20,978 bases of DNA. Source: an uncultured Candidatus Altimarinota bacterium (GTDB taxonomy: Bacteria > Patescibacteriota > Gracilibacteria > BD1-5 > UBA2023). The DNA lies in contig CALHQS010000043.1 in the NCBI GenBank assembly GCA_938036655.1, forward strand, positions 1-20,978, given 5' to 3'. The position numbers and the translations under genes are program-made. Shown one piece after another: positions 8,095-17,645 of the stretch. The first letter of the stretch is position 1. Every line of letters starts with the position of its first letter. Under the pieces are notes generated by a model, which was not told the origin of the DNA, did not search any database, and saw only the letters and a program-made list of their open reading frames with translations.

Positions 8095-8503
8095 GAATAT
8101 TTGGGTTATTTTTCATATTTTCGGTAATGCGACGACGGATTTCGGCCTTGAGCTGTTCTCCGTGTTCTGATTTCATGAGCAGCATCAAAAAATCTTCTTT
8201 GAGAAACACTTGCAATTCTGCATCTTCAACTACCTCAATAGTCGCTGTACGAAGGTCATCCGTAATAAGCGCCATTTCACCAAAAAATCCACCCTGTCCA
8301 ATAGTCGCGCGCTCTTCTCCATCAATTACCACGCGAACTTTTCCAGAATTAATATAATACGCACAACCATTCGAAACATCACCTTGTTTCAAAATAATAT
8401 CCCCCTTTTTTCGGAATTGTGCCTGTGTCATGAGCAAAAAATACGCCACAATCTCTTTGGAAAAACCATCAAAAATATAAAGATTTTCAATATTTGTAGA
8501 CAT
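8081..8503 (-). CDS. Cyclic-nucleotide-binding domain protein without DNA-binding domain
   Basis: A 140-residue CRP-type cNMP-binding domain. It has KKGDIILKQGD, the beta-roll NSGKVRVVIDGEERATIGQG, and the phosphate-binding cassette GGFFGEMALI-TDDLRTATI with the glutamate and arginine that hold ribose and phosphate in known cyclic-nucleotide receptors. There is no helix-turn-helix after the domain; the protein ends about 25 residues past the C-helix. It therefore senses a nucleotide but does not itself look like a transcription factor. The start at 8501-8503 was chosen over an upstream ATG (8554) because that one overlaps the -35. It is the first gene of a two-gene operon with the GNAT gene. 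The adjacent nucleotide cyclase, if any, is not in this window. Confidence 0.88.
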   Translation of the reverse strand: MSTNIENLYIFDGFSKEIVAYFLLMTQAQFRKKGDIILKQGDVSNGCAYYINSGKVRVVIDGEERATIGQGGFFGEMALITDDLRTATIEVVEDAELQVFLKEDFLMLLMKSEHGEQLKAEIRRRITENMKNNPNIHARK

Positions 8504-8525
8504 AAGAAAAATTAAGAACACCTGA

Positions 8526-8554
8526 ATTTTATCACGATTTTTCGGAAAATGCAA
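8526..8554 (-). promoter_or_regulatory. Promoter of the cNMP-binding/GNAT operon
   Basis: Minus strand TTGCAT (8554-8549), 17-nt spacer, TAAAAT (8531-8526) with a TG one base before the hexamer (extended -10). The ATG is 22 nt downstream. Confidence 0.7.
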
Positions 8555-8577
8555 ATTTTGGAATATTTTTCATTATC

Positions 8578-8603
8578 AAAAAATCCCCAAATGAGGATTT
8601 TTT
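8578..8603 (-). terminator. Terminator after clpC
   Basis: AAATCC (8581-8586) pairs with GGATTT (8595-8600) around a small internal mismatch, with A-run and T-run at the sides. On the minus strand it follows the clpC stop by about 11 nt. The stem is weaker than at the other terminators. Confidence 0.65.
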
Positions 8604-8614
8604 AAAATTTCAAA

Positions 8615-11191
8615 TTATTGCCAATCAAAAATAATTTCATTTTTGAGTGCAGAAATGGAAACAATTTTTTTCTTGGAATTGAGAATCATCGCGTCAGCAA
8701 TTTTGTCCTCGATTTTGTCCTGAATAAAACGACGAACTGGGCGCGCGCCATATTCTGGAGAAAAAGTTTCTTCCAAAATCAATGAAATCAGTTTTTTATC
8801 ATATGTCGCCGAAATTCCGATTTGCTTAAGTCGTTCAATCAATTCATCAAGTTGCAAAACAATAATTTTTTGTAAAATTCTCTTGTCAAGTGGACGGAAA
8901 ACAATCGTTTTATCGATACGATTGATAAATTCTGGGGCGAAAAATTCTGGCAATTGTTTCATGACGCGAGCACGAATATTATCAAAATCCGCAATAATTT
9001 TTTCTTCATCTTTTTCAGAAGTATTGAAACCAATTTGCGCCGCTTTTTCGTTAAATTCGTCCGAACCAAGATTTGAAGTCATGATGATAATTGTGTTTTT
9101 GAAGTTGATTTGTCGGCCCTTTCCATCAGTCACTACGCCATCTTCCAAAATTTGCAAAAAGAGATTATAAATATCAAAATTTGCCTTTTCAATTTCATCA
9201 AAAAGCACGATAGAATATGGTTTTCTACGAACTTTTTCAGTAAGCATTCCACCCTCTTCATATCCCACATAACCAGCCGTCGCACCAATCAATTTAGACC
9301 CGCTGTGGCGCTCATTAAATTCGGACATATCAATCTTGATAAGTGCTTTCGGGTCAGCATAAAATTCTTCAGCCAAAGCCTTTACCAATTCTGTTTTTCC
9401 TACACCAGTCGGCCCCAGAAAAAGAAAACTTCCAATCGGGCGTTCTGCACGAGAAATTCAAACACTCGAGCGCTTGAGTGAGCTTACAATCGCGTCAATC
9501 GCTTCATCTTGCCCAATAATATGCTTTTTGAGAGATTTATCAAGATTTTTGAGGCGCGTCAAATCTTCTTTTTGAAGATTTTTGAGAGGAATTCCTGTGA
9601 TTTGATGTAAAATTTTCTGAACATCTGTTCCAGTAATTTTTTTGCGATCTTTACGCGGAATATTGTGTTTTTTCTTTACGCTTTCAAGTTCTTTCAAAAG
9701 CTGTTCTTGTTCGCGTTTTTTGGCAAGTCCCTTCGCATATTGCTGCGACATGAGCATATCCACACTTTCTTTTTCAAGTTTTTCAATTTTTTCTTTGATT
9801 TCTTGCGCTTCGGAAGACACAAAATTATATGTCATACTTTTCGCGCTACATGCTTCGTCCAAAAGATCAATTGCTTTATCAGGCAAAAATCGATCTGTAA
9901 TATATCGTGAAGAAAGTTCTACGGCGTCAGAAATCGCCGAATCTTCAATAATGAGATTATGAAAATCTTCAAAACTTTGGCGAAGTCCCAAAATAATTTC
10001 TTTGGCGACTGATTGTGTTGGTTCTCCAACATCAACTTTTTGAAAACGACGTTCGAGAGCACTATCCTTTTCAATATATTTTTGATATTCAGAAAGTGTA
10101 GTAGCACCAATCAATGAAATTTTCCCACGCGCCATCGCTGGCTTCAAAATATTAGCCGCATCCATAGTTCCCTCAGATGAGCCAGCACCAATAATTGTAT
10201 GAATTTCATCAATGAACAAAATCACCTCATTTTCAAGTGTTGAAGCCTCTTCGATAATCATTTTGATACGATTTTCAAATTCTCCGCGATATTTTGTTCC
10301 GGCAAGCATTCCTGGCAAATCAAGCATTACAATGCGTTTGTTTTGCATAGCAAATGGCACATCGGCAGAAGCAATACGACGCGCAAGTCCTTCTACAACA
10401 GCCGTTTTTCCAACTCCCGGTTCACCAACAAGACACGGATTGTTTTTTGTTTTTCGATTCAAAATAGAAATCAGGCGATCAATCTCAGTATTTCGGCCAA
10501 TCACAGGATCAAGTTTGTTGGTTTTTGCTTCCGCCACCAAATCTGTTCCAAAAAAATCCAATGCTGGTGTGCGAGACTCATTTTTTTCTTGCGGTGCATT
10601 ATGTGCAAATGGTGTATCCATCGGCTGATTCATATTCGGATTCTGATTTCCAAAATGATCCTCAATCATATCCATAATTTCATCAATTGGACCAAAAATC
10701 GGGTCTTGATTGTTCATCGGGAAATTTTTCATTCCCTGCGGCGAAGTCAAATGATTAAAATTCGTTACTTGGCGCTCGAACATATTCACATTCACGCCGA
10801 CAAAATCCAAAAATTCTACGAACCATTTTTCGTCTGGTGACTGAATCAAGGCAAGCAAAAAATCCTCCACACCCGCTTTTGGTTTATGGAAACTCGCAGC
10901 CATTCGTAATGACGCCACAATCAGCTCACGAAGTCGCTCAGAAATCCCAATATAATCACCATCACGATTCTCAAGTTCTTTCGTCCAAAATGGCGGACGA
11001 GAAAAAATATCTAAAATCAGGCTTTCATTCACGCCGAGCGTCTGCAAGAGCTCCGCAATATTCCCTTTGGTAAGGCGAGAAATCTGCAAAAGCACATCTT
11101 CTGGCAAAATATTTTTGTGTCCAAATTTTTTCGCCCGATTTTCGGCATCGAGCATAATTTGCTTATATTCGTCTGTAAATTGATTGAGCAT
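8615..11191 (-). CDS. clpC: ClpC-type AAA+ unfoldase (ClpP partner)
   Basis: Hsp100 ATPases of this class unfold substrates and feed them to the ClpP protease. The 858 residues hold an N-terminal Clp_N repeat domain (1-145), AAA domain D1 with Walker A GEPGVGKT (256-263) and Walker B VILFIDEIHT, a short middle coiled coil (about 475-530), and AAA domain D2 with Walker A GPTGVGKT (593-600), SIVLFDEIEKAN and the sensor TIIIMTSNLGS. The short middle domain is ClpC-like, not ClpB-like. The tripeptide IGF (about 720-722) sits where ClpP-binding loops are found, so a protease role is expected; no clpP is in the window. TGA at 9458-9460 (codon 578, SSVGIS) is read as glycine. The start is the first ATG after the promoter. 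No CIRCE lies upstream, so HrcA is unlikely to control it directly. Confidence 0.93.
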
Positions 11192-11211
11192 AAAAATAAA
11201 TTAACTCGGAC

Positions 11212-11240
11212 ATTATACACATTTTTTGAAAAAATGGGAA
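11212..11240 (-). promoter_or_regulatory. clpC promoter
   Basis: Minus strand perfect TATAAT (11217-11212), 17-nt spacer from TTCCCA (11240-11235), 20 nt before the ATG. The -35 matches consensus poorly. Confidence 0.65.
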
Positions 11241-11249
11241 TTTTTTTGC

Positions 11250-11279
11250 TTGCAATAATCAAAAAAAATGGGATAGTAT
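11250..11279 (+). promoter_or_regulatory. Response regulator operon promoter
   Basis: TTGCAA (11250-11255), 18-nt spacer, TAGTAT (11274-11279), 51 nt before the ATG. This leader is longer than the others here. A TG-extended TAAAAT (11321-11326) also exists but would start transcription at the ATG itself. Confidence 0.45.
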
Positions 11280-11330
11280 TTGATTTTTTAAATTTTTTGC
11301 GTACACTTGGCACATTCTGTTAAAATTTTT

Positions 11331-12011
11331 ATGACAAAAATTCTTCTGATCGAGGATGATTCTGGCATTATTTTGCCGCTTTCCGCTTACATAAAAAAAG
11401 AAAATTACGAACTTTCAACCTGCCAAGATGGCGCTGATGCTATTGAAATTTTTGATGGTTTTAAGCCAAATTTGGTAATTTTGGACATCAACCTTCCACA
11501 CCGAAATGGCATTGAAATCTGTGAAGAAATCCGAAAAAAATCAAACACGCCCATCATTGTACTTTCTGCGCGCGACAGCGAAGTTGATAAATTGACACTT
11601 TTTGAACTGGGTGTGGACGATTATGTTGCAAAACCTTTTTCTGCGCGAGAATTGATGGCGCGAATTGCAGCCGTTCTCAAGCGTGTTGAAATACAAAAAA
11701 AACCAAAAAATAATTCCAAATTATTGACATTTGGACCGCTTGAAATCGATCCCAAAAATCATACAGTATTGTGCAATCAAGTAGAAATTATGTTTACCAA
11801 AACGGAATTTTCTATTTTAGAATATTGCGTTCGGAATGCACAAAATATTATCAAGCGCGAAGCGATTATGCATGATGTAATGGGATACGAAAATTATATT
11901 TATGATAGAACCATTGACACCCATATCAAAAATATTCGCAAAAAATTGCCAGAAAAAATCGCCATCGAGACGATTCGCGGCATTGGCTACCGATTTGAAA
12001 TTATTTCTTAA
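11331..12011 (+). CDS. OmpR/PhoB-family response regulator
   Basis: A 226-residue two-component response regulator. The receiver domain (about 1-115) has the acidic pair IEDD (8-11), the phospho-acceptor aspartate in LVILDINLP (about residue 54), the switch residue in IIVLSARD and the conserved lysine in DYVAKPF. A winged-helix DNA-binding domain follows (about 130-226) with FTKTEFSILEYCV and the recognition-wing pattern RTIDTHIKNIRKKLP and IRGIGYRF. All phosphorylation residues are intact. No histidine kinase is next to it, so its partner is elsewhere. It is followed 8 nt later by murA, probably in the same transcript. No in-frame TGA. Confidence 0.93.
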   Translation: MTKILLIEDDSGIILPLSAYIKKENYELSTCQDGADAIEIFDGFKPNLVILDINLPHRNGIEICEEIRKKSNTPIIVLSARDSEVDKLTLFELGVDDYVAKPFSARELMARIAAVLKRVEIQKKPKNNSKLLTFGPLEIDPKNHTVLCNQVEIMFTKTEFSILEYCVRNAQNIIKREAIMHDVMGYENYIYDRTIDTHIKNIRKKLPEKIAIETIRGIGYRFEIIS

Positions 12012-12019
12012 AAAAATCT

Positions 12020-13276
12020 ATGCTTCAAATTCACTGACCTCAAACAACGAGCGGAATTGTTGAAATTTCTGGCTCAAAAAACGCAGCACTTCCATTGATT
12101 GCCTGCGGACTTTTTTTCAAAAATTTTACTTTACATAATGTCCCGAGAATTGGCGATGTATTGACTTTTTTGGAAATTATCGAGTCACTCGGCGTAGATG
12201 TTCGTTTTGAAGACAGTACACTCAAAATGAATACTGAAAACATGTCGCTTGCGAACCTCAATCGTGCTTTGATCAAAAAAATTCGTGTAGGAATTTTCCT
12301 GTTTCCAGCCCTTCTCAAACGATTTGGTGAGCTCGAAATCCCATATCCCGGGGGTTGTAATATTGGAAAACGACCAATTACAGAACATCTCCGCGCCTTT
12401 GAAATTTTTGGTTACAACGGAGAAAATTCTGATGAAAATATTCATTTTTCAGGAAAAGAAGGAACGAACGATGTGACACTTTCGGCTGGATTTGCAGTAA
12501 CAGCGACTGAAAACGCAGTTATGATGGCTGCTTTCCAACCACGAAAAACCACGATTCACCTCGCTGCCATTGAACCGCATGTAATCAATCTCATCGATGT
12601 TCTCAAAAATATTGGTGTAAAAGTTACTGTATCATACGACCATACTATTATTATTGAAGGAATTGCCAGCATTCCTGAAAGTACAGAAGCACGCGTAATT
12701 TCTGACTATATTGAGTCTGGAACTTTTATTATTCTTGGTGCTTTGAGCGGAAATCCATCGATAACTGTACGAAATGCAAGAATTCAGGACCTAACACTCT
12801 TTCTCGAAAAATGTCAAGAAGCTTGAGTAAAAATGGACTTGGATCATGAAAAAGACGAGATTGTGGTCTACAATTCCCGTGAGCATTTACGAAACATCAA
12901 CATTCAAACGAATATTTTCCCAGGCTTCCCAACCGATCTCCAATCGCCTTTTGCACTTCTCTTGACTCAAGCCGAAGGAACATCTCGTATTCATGAAGTT
13001 CTCTTTGAAGGTCGACTGAATTGGCTCATTGAAATTGAAAAAATGAAAGGACATATCGCCATTCTTAATCCACATGAAGCGCTTATTTTTGGAAAAACTG
13101 CCCTTCGTGGATCTACCGTTTCAAGCTGGGATTTACGAGCAGGAGTCACCATGATTCTTGCAGGACTCATCGCACAAGGAACGACACAAATTACCAATGT
13201 TGAATATATCGAGCGCGGATATGAAGATATTGTTGGAAAGATTGCGAAACTTGGTGCCACTATTGAAAAAATATAA
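12020..13276 (+). CDS. murA: UDP-N-acetylglucosamine 1-carboxyvinyltransferase MurA
   Basis: MurA makes the first committed peptidoglycan precursor by moving enolpyruvate from PEP to UDP-GlcNAc. The gene appears as fragments in the standard code. With two TGA codons as glycine (12035-12037, codon 6; 12824-12826, codon 269) it gives 418 residues, the normal size. Seen are the lysine of ISGSKNAALP (residue 20), the catalytic loop YPGGCNIGKRP with the cysteine at about residue 113, PTDLQSPFALLLTQAEGTSR, and SWDLRAGVTMILAGLIAQGT. The catalytic cysteine is present; some bacteria have aspartate here and resist fosfomycin, so this enzyme is predicted sensitive. Codon 6 falls at the family glycine near the N-terminus, which supports both the start and the recoding. 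It lies between a response regulator and a small protein gene. Confidence 0.95.
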
Positions 13277-13311
13277 TTTTCAGACAATTATCATTTAATA
13301 ACTGTTCAAAA

Positions 13312-13506
13312 ATGTGATATTGAGACTATTTTCCAAATGGGTCTGGACAGCATAAAAAACCACTCACCAAGGAACAACTCCGAAAAATGAGAGAATCCTA
13401 CAAAAAAGGGGATTTGATTCGTGAACATGTTAAGCAGCTAGAATCCCAAGAAGAGGAAAAAAATCAAAAAAATCTCGACCAAAAACTTGATTCCCTCTTT
13501 TTATAA
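13312..13506 (+). CDS. Small basic-acidic protein of 64 residues, unrecognised
   Basis: Visible only with TGA as glycine: codons 2 (13315-13317) and 4 (13321-13323) are TGA, so the protein begins MGYGDYFPNGSGQHKK. The remaining 48 residues are charged and predicted helical, with K/R-rich (KEQLRKMRESYKKGD) then E/Q/K-rich (ESQEEEKNQKN) segments and a hydrophobic end DSLFL. There is no signal peptide, membrane helix or cysteine. I do not recognise the family. It lies 35 bp after murA with no terminator between, so it is probably in the same transcript, and a strong terminator follows it 10 nt after the stop. Codon use and base composition are like the neighbours. It could be a small RNA- or protein-binding factor, but no function is claimed. 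Confidence 0.65.
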
Positions 13507-13516
13507 AATTTATATT

Positions 13517-13550
13517 TGAACAATTGTAAAACTATAATTGTTCATTTTTT
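13517..13550 (+). terminator. Terminator of the response regulator-murA-small protein operon
   Basis: TGAACAATTGTA (13517-13528), loop AAAC, TATAATTGTTCA (13533-13544), a 12-bp stem with one G-T pair, followed by six T (13545-13550). Confidence 0.85.
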
Positions 13551-13565
13551 ATTATTAATAATTTT

Positions 13566-13593
13566 TTGCACTTCTCGAAAAATTCAGTAAAAT
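13566..13593 (+). promoter_or_regulatory. Helicase-nuclease promoter
   Basis: TTGCAC (13566-13571), 16-nt spacer, TAAAAT (13588-13593), then 20 nt to the ATG. Confidence 0.65.
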
Positions 13594-13613
13594 GCTCTAA
13601 ATTTTTTATTATT

Positions 13614-16600
13614 ATGTCTTTTGAATCTCGTTACAATAACCTCAATTCTAAGCAGAAACTGGCAGTTGATACAATCTTCTGACCAGTTTTAGTTATTGCC
13701 TGACCAGGAAGTGGAAAAACCGAACTTCTTGCCGTTCGAATTGCCAATATTTTACGGCAAACTGACGCGAATGCTTCCAATATTTTGTGTCTCACTTTTA
13801 CCGATAATGCAGCCAAAAATATGCGCGAGCGCCTTCGGAAAATTATTGGACAAGAAGCATATAAAGTCGCCATTCATACCTTCCATACTTTCGGCATGGA
13901 AATATTGAATCGCTACCAATACAAGTTACAAGAAAGTGCCGAATTGAAGCCTATTGATGATATTTCAGCATCCAAAATTTTCCATGAAATTATTTCAAAC
14001 CTCGAATGGAATAATTCTTGGAAAAAAACTTCTTCACTCCCAAGTCTTCGATCAGCCATTAATGATCTCAAAACTGCTGGAATTACTCCCGATGACTTTT
14101 CTGCAATTATTTCTCAAAATGCACAAATATTAAATGATATTTGACCGATAATAAATAATTATTTTGAAAAAATAAGTACACTCGGACGAAAAAAAGAAGA
14201 TATCACAATGAAAATGTCACTTTTTGAGGAAATGACAACAAATTTGGTAGAAATTCTTCAAAAATATCCATCGACACACAAATTTCAAGATTCTCTCGCA
14301 AAAACCATTCTCTTATCACTCGAAGAAGTAGTAGTTTCTGGTGACTCAAAATTACTCACAAAATGGAAAAATTCTTGGCTCGAAAAAGGTACAAAAGACA
14401 CCTTTGTCCTGAAGGATGTTGAAAAAAATAAAAAATCGTCTGAACTTTTAAATATTTATCAAGAATACACGAGAAAACTCAGTGAACAGAATTTGATTGA
14501 CTTTTCGGATATGATTCTTCGGGCTATTCGGCTTGTAGAAACTGACGAAACGGTACGTGCGAATATTTCTGAGCAATACCAATGGGTTTTGTTGGACGAA
14601 TATCAGGACACGAATGATGCACAATTGACGCTCATTACCACGATTGCAAACAGTGTTGATGATCCAAATATTTTTGCAGTGGGCGATGATGATCAGTCAA
14701 TTTTCAAATTTCAAGGTGCGAGCGTTCGAAATTTGAGCCTTTTTAAGGAATTTTACCCAAATACAGAACTTATTATTTTGGAAGAAAATTATCGATCACG
14801 CGCTGAAATTATTGATTTTTCACGAAGTATTCTTTCTGATCAGGATAGGATTTCTAGTATTTTCCCGGAAGCTGAAAAAAAATTTCATGCACATCGAGGC
14901 GATGGTGGGCTTATCAAAAAATTTCAATTTGAAACCGAATTACAAGAGATTACTTGGGTGGCGAAAGAAATTACAGAAATTGTGGAGCACGAAAAAAATA
15001 ACCCAGATTTTTCATTGTCCGATATTGCTATTATTACGAAAAAAAATTCAACCCTTGAGGCTATCGGAAAAGCGCTTCTTGAAGAAAATATTCCAATCGA
15101 GCTCTCCAAAGATGAAAATATTTTTGATAATGAAGTGGTAATTCTCGTCAAAAATATGTTGCTTTACATTCATTCTCTGCGAACCCAGAGTGACCGCGAT
15201 GATATTTTGATTGAGATTTTGTCGCATCCAATGTGGAAAATTCATCGTCTTGAAATCTGGGAACTTTCCCGGCAAATTTATCAAGCAAAAAAGTGAGAAA
15301 ATAAAGTGTGGATTGAAGCATTACGAAATCATTCGAACAAATATCTATCGAAAATTGCTCATTTTTTTATAGAATTATCAATTCAAGCGAATATGTTACG
15401 CTTGGAAGATTTAATTGATATTATTACAGGGGCAAACACGATTTTTATACCAGATGATTACAATGAGGATTCATCCAATCGAGAACAATTCAGTCTTTTT
15501 ATTGATGATGAAGAACAAAATTTTACTTCTCCACTCTATGAATATTATTTTTCAGAAGAAAAATTGCATCAAAAACCTCTGATTTATGCGAACCATCTCG
15601 CAAATATTCAAAAAATCATAGAATCGCTTCGTGGATACAAACAACAAAAACCACGCCTCAATTTGGATGATTTTGTCGAATACATGAACCTTATTGATGA
15701 ATATGAAATTCATCTCTCGACATCAGCACTCATAGGAGCAGAAGACTCAGTGCAATGTATCACGGCACACAAATCAAAATGATTGGAGTACAAATATGTA
15801 TTTGCTGTTGGTTTGACGGAAAAAAATTATACACGAGGTCGAAATTCGAGCAATCCATTCACTTCAAACCTCTCTCTCGCACCTGAAAAGGACAATAATG
15901 AAGATTTGGAACGACTGATTTATACGATTTTTACACGAGCAAAGGATGTATTGTATGTGACATATTCAACCATGAATCTGTTAGAAAAATCAGAATCCCT
16001 CGTATCCGTTCTTGGAAATGTTACTGATTTTGAAAAAAATGAACAGATATCAATTGGAAATTGTTCAAAAATATTAGAAAATGTAACAAAAAATATTATA
16101 GAACTTCCTTTCACGGGTGACGAATCAATATTTTTAAAAAGTCTCGTCGGGTCAAATCTCAAATTATCAGCAACCTCCGTACAAAATTTTCTTGATGTCA
16201 CGAGTGGTGGGCCGCGATACTTTTTGACGAGAAATCTTTTGCAATTTCCGCAAGCAAAAAATGAAAGTGCCACATACGGAAGTGCCATCCACAAGGGCTT
16301 GGAAGATTTTTTCAAAGATTATAAATTCAAAAAAACTTTCAATAAGGAAATATTACTCAATTCTTTTACGGAATATCTCAAACGAGAAGGTTTTTCTGAA
16401 AATATTGAAAAAAACCTCATCGCTCGCGGAATTGAGAATCTAGAATCACTCTATCCGCATCTCGTACATGATTATGGCGAAATTCATTTGGAGCAACGAT
16501 TCAATCAGGAGGGTAGCGGAACATACTTATCAGATATTCGTCTCACAGGAGCGATTGATCGCATTGAACTCACATCACAAAGCAAAATGATTGTAACTGA

Positions 16601-16961
16601 TTATAAAACCGGCAGTAGTTTTACAACTCTCGAATGAGGAAGTGGTTATGAGGCGATCAAAAAATGGAAATACAATTTGCAACTTATTTTTTATGCGATT
16701 TTGTTTAACGAAACGCCGCGCTGGGCACCTTGGAAAGAACGTGAGTTTCAATTATTTTTTGTTGAAAAAAATAAAAAAGAAGATCAATATCACACGATTT
16801 CAAAATTTGTGCAACAAGGCGAAATTGAACGACTGGAAAAATTGGTACAAAAAATTGCCGAACACATCAAAAATCTTGATTTTCCAGATGTGTCGCATTA
16901 TTCGCAAGACGTGAGCGGAATCAGGCAATTTGAGGAAGATCTCCTGAATGATAAAATTTAA
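13614..16961 (+). CDS. UvrD-family helicase fused to a RecB-type nuclease (AdnA/AddA-like)
   Basis: One 1115-residue ORF that looks like five fragments in the standard code. Six TGA codons are read as glycine: codons 23, 30, 177, 561, 723 and 1008. Superfamily 1 helicase motifs: Walker A AGPGSGKT (29-36, first G is TGA), ILCLTFTDNAAKNM, Walker B LLDEYQDT (about 325-332), VGDDDQSIFKFQGAS, LEENYRS, and HKSKGLEYKYVF (G723 is TGA). The C-terminus has a PD-(D/E)XK nuclease: YGSAIHKGLEDFF (about 887-900), AIDRIEL and VTDYKTG (about 980-1000), and the QLIFY motif (about 1022-1026). This layout is that of mycobacterial AdnA/AdnB or AddA, which resect double-strand breaks. I see no iron-sulfur cysteine cluster. 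No partner subunit is adjacent, so whether it works alone is unknown. Confidence 0.93.
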
Positions 16962-16986
16962 AAAATCTCAGAAAACTGAGATTTTT
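16962..16986. terminator. Bidirectional terminator between helicase and rhomboid genes
   Basis: ATCTCAG (16965-16971), AAAA loop (16972-16975), CTGAGAT (16976-16982), with an A-run and T-run. The helicase TAA (16959-16961) touches its left flank, and the rhomboid stop (16987-16985) overlaps the T-run. Confidence 0.85.
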
Positions 16987-17548
16987 ATTTTTGAAAACGA
17001 CCTGATTTTGAGAGTAAAAACCACCAAACCACACCCCACACAGCACCGAAAAAATGCCCAACAAAAGAAATTCCCGCAAAAATTCCGATGGCAATATTGA
17101 TGGCAAGCAAAATCATCATTTCCTGCGCTTGTGGATGACGAATTGTATACAGATCGACACACAAATACGCGAGCAAGGCGCTACAAAATCCGGAAATTCC
17201 AAGCGTAATCGTTCCAGGAGTAGAAAAAATAAGCAACGCTATCACCAAAAAAATCGTAGTTGAAGTAAAAAAATACAAAAATTGGTTGCGCGACATTCTC
17301 GCCTCAAGTGCTGGACCTGCCGAATACAAAAAATACGAATTTGCCAGCAAATGTAAAAAATTTCCGTGCAAAAATTGGAATAATATTGATTGCATTAAAA
17401 AATCAAAGACCCCATACGAAAGTGCATTCCAGTGGAATGCATACAAATATTGAAACGGTAGATGCACGAAACCAATCACAGAAACAATCGCACACAAAAT
17501 AATCAAAGCGTGCGAAATATATTTATTTGGGAAAAATGGAATTTTCAT
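16985..17548 (-). CDS. Rhomboid-family intramembrane serine protease
   Basis: Rhomboids cut membrane proteins inside the bilayer with a serine-histidine dyad. The 187 residues contain about six hydrophobic helices. The family segment FLHGNFLHLLANSYFLYSAG (about residues 58-77) matches H-x-x-x-x-H-x-x-x-N; the serine lies in TLGISGFCSALLAY (GxSG, about residue 118), and the histidine in SFVGHFFGAVWG (about residue 163). All catalytic residues are present, so it should be active. There is no extra cytoplasmic domain. Substrates cannot be predicted. It has its own promoter and is a single-gene unit. No in-frame TGA occurs. Confidence 0.93.
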   Translation of the reverse strand: MKIPFFPNKYISHALIILCAIVSVIGFVHLPFQYLYAFHWNALSYGVFDFLMQSILFQFLHGNFLHLLANSYFLYSAGPALEARMSRNQFLYFFTSTTIFLVIALLIFSTPGTITLGISGFCSALLAYLCVDLYTIRHPQAQEMMILLAINIAIGIFAGISFVGHFFGAVWGVVWWFLLSKSGRFQK

Positions 17549-17576
17549 AAAAAGAAAATAGAAAAAATTTTCAATA

Positions 17577-17604
17577 ATTGTATATTTTTTCTGAAAATAG
17601 TCAA
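17577..17604 (-). promoter_or_regulatory. Rhomboid gene promoter
   Basis: Minus strand TTGACT (17604-17599), 16-nt spacer, TACAAT (17582-17577), 28 nt before the ATG. Confidence 0.65.
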
Positions 17605-17617
17605 AAATTTCAAAATT

Positions 17618-17642
17618 AAAAAATCCCCTTTCGGGGGGATTT
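17618..17642 (-). terminator. Terminator after rpsO
   Basis: ATCCCC (17623-17628) pairs with GGGGAT (17635-17640) around a TTTCGG loop. On the minus strand a run of six T follows. It is 3 nt from the rpsO stop. Confidence 0.85.
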
Positions 17643-17645
17643 CAA

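Noticed and set aside
8081..8110. Programmed frameshift joining the cNMP-binding and GNAT genes
   Set aside because: No slippery heptamer or downstream structure was seen at the overlap; simple translational coupling explains it.
11321..11333. Leaderless promoter TGTTAAAAT for the response regulator
   Set aside because: It would place the transcription start at or after the first base of the ATG and has a poor -35; the upstream TTGCAA/TAGTAT pair is preferred.
13614..16961. A series of pseudogenes or frameshifts interrupting helicase, murA and clpC genes
   Set aside because: All breaks are TGA codons in the same frame with conserved sequence on both sides; no TAA, TAG or frame change is involved.
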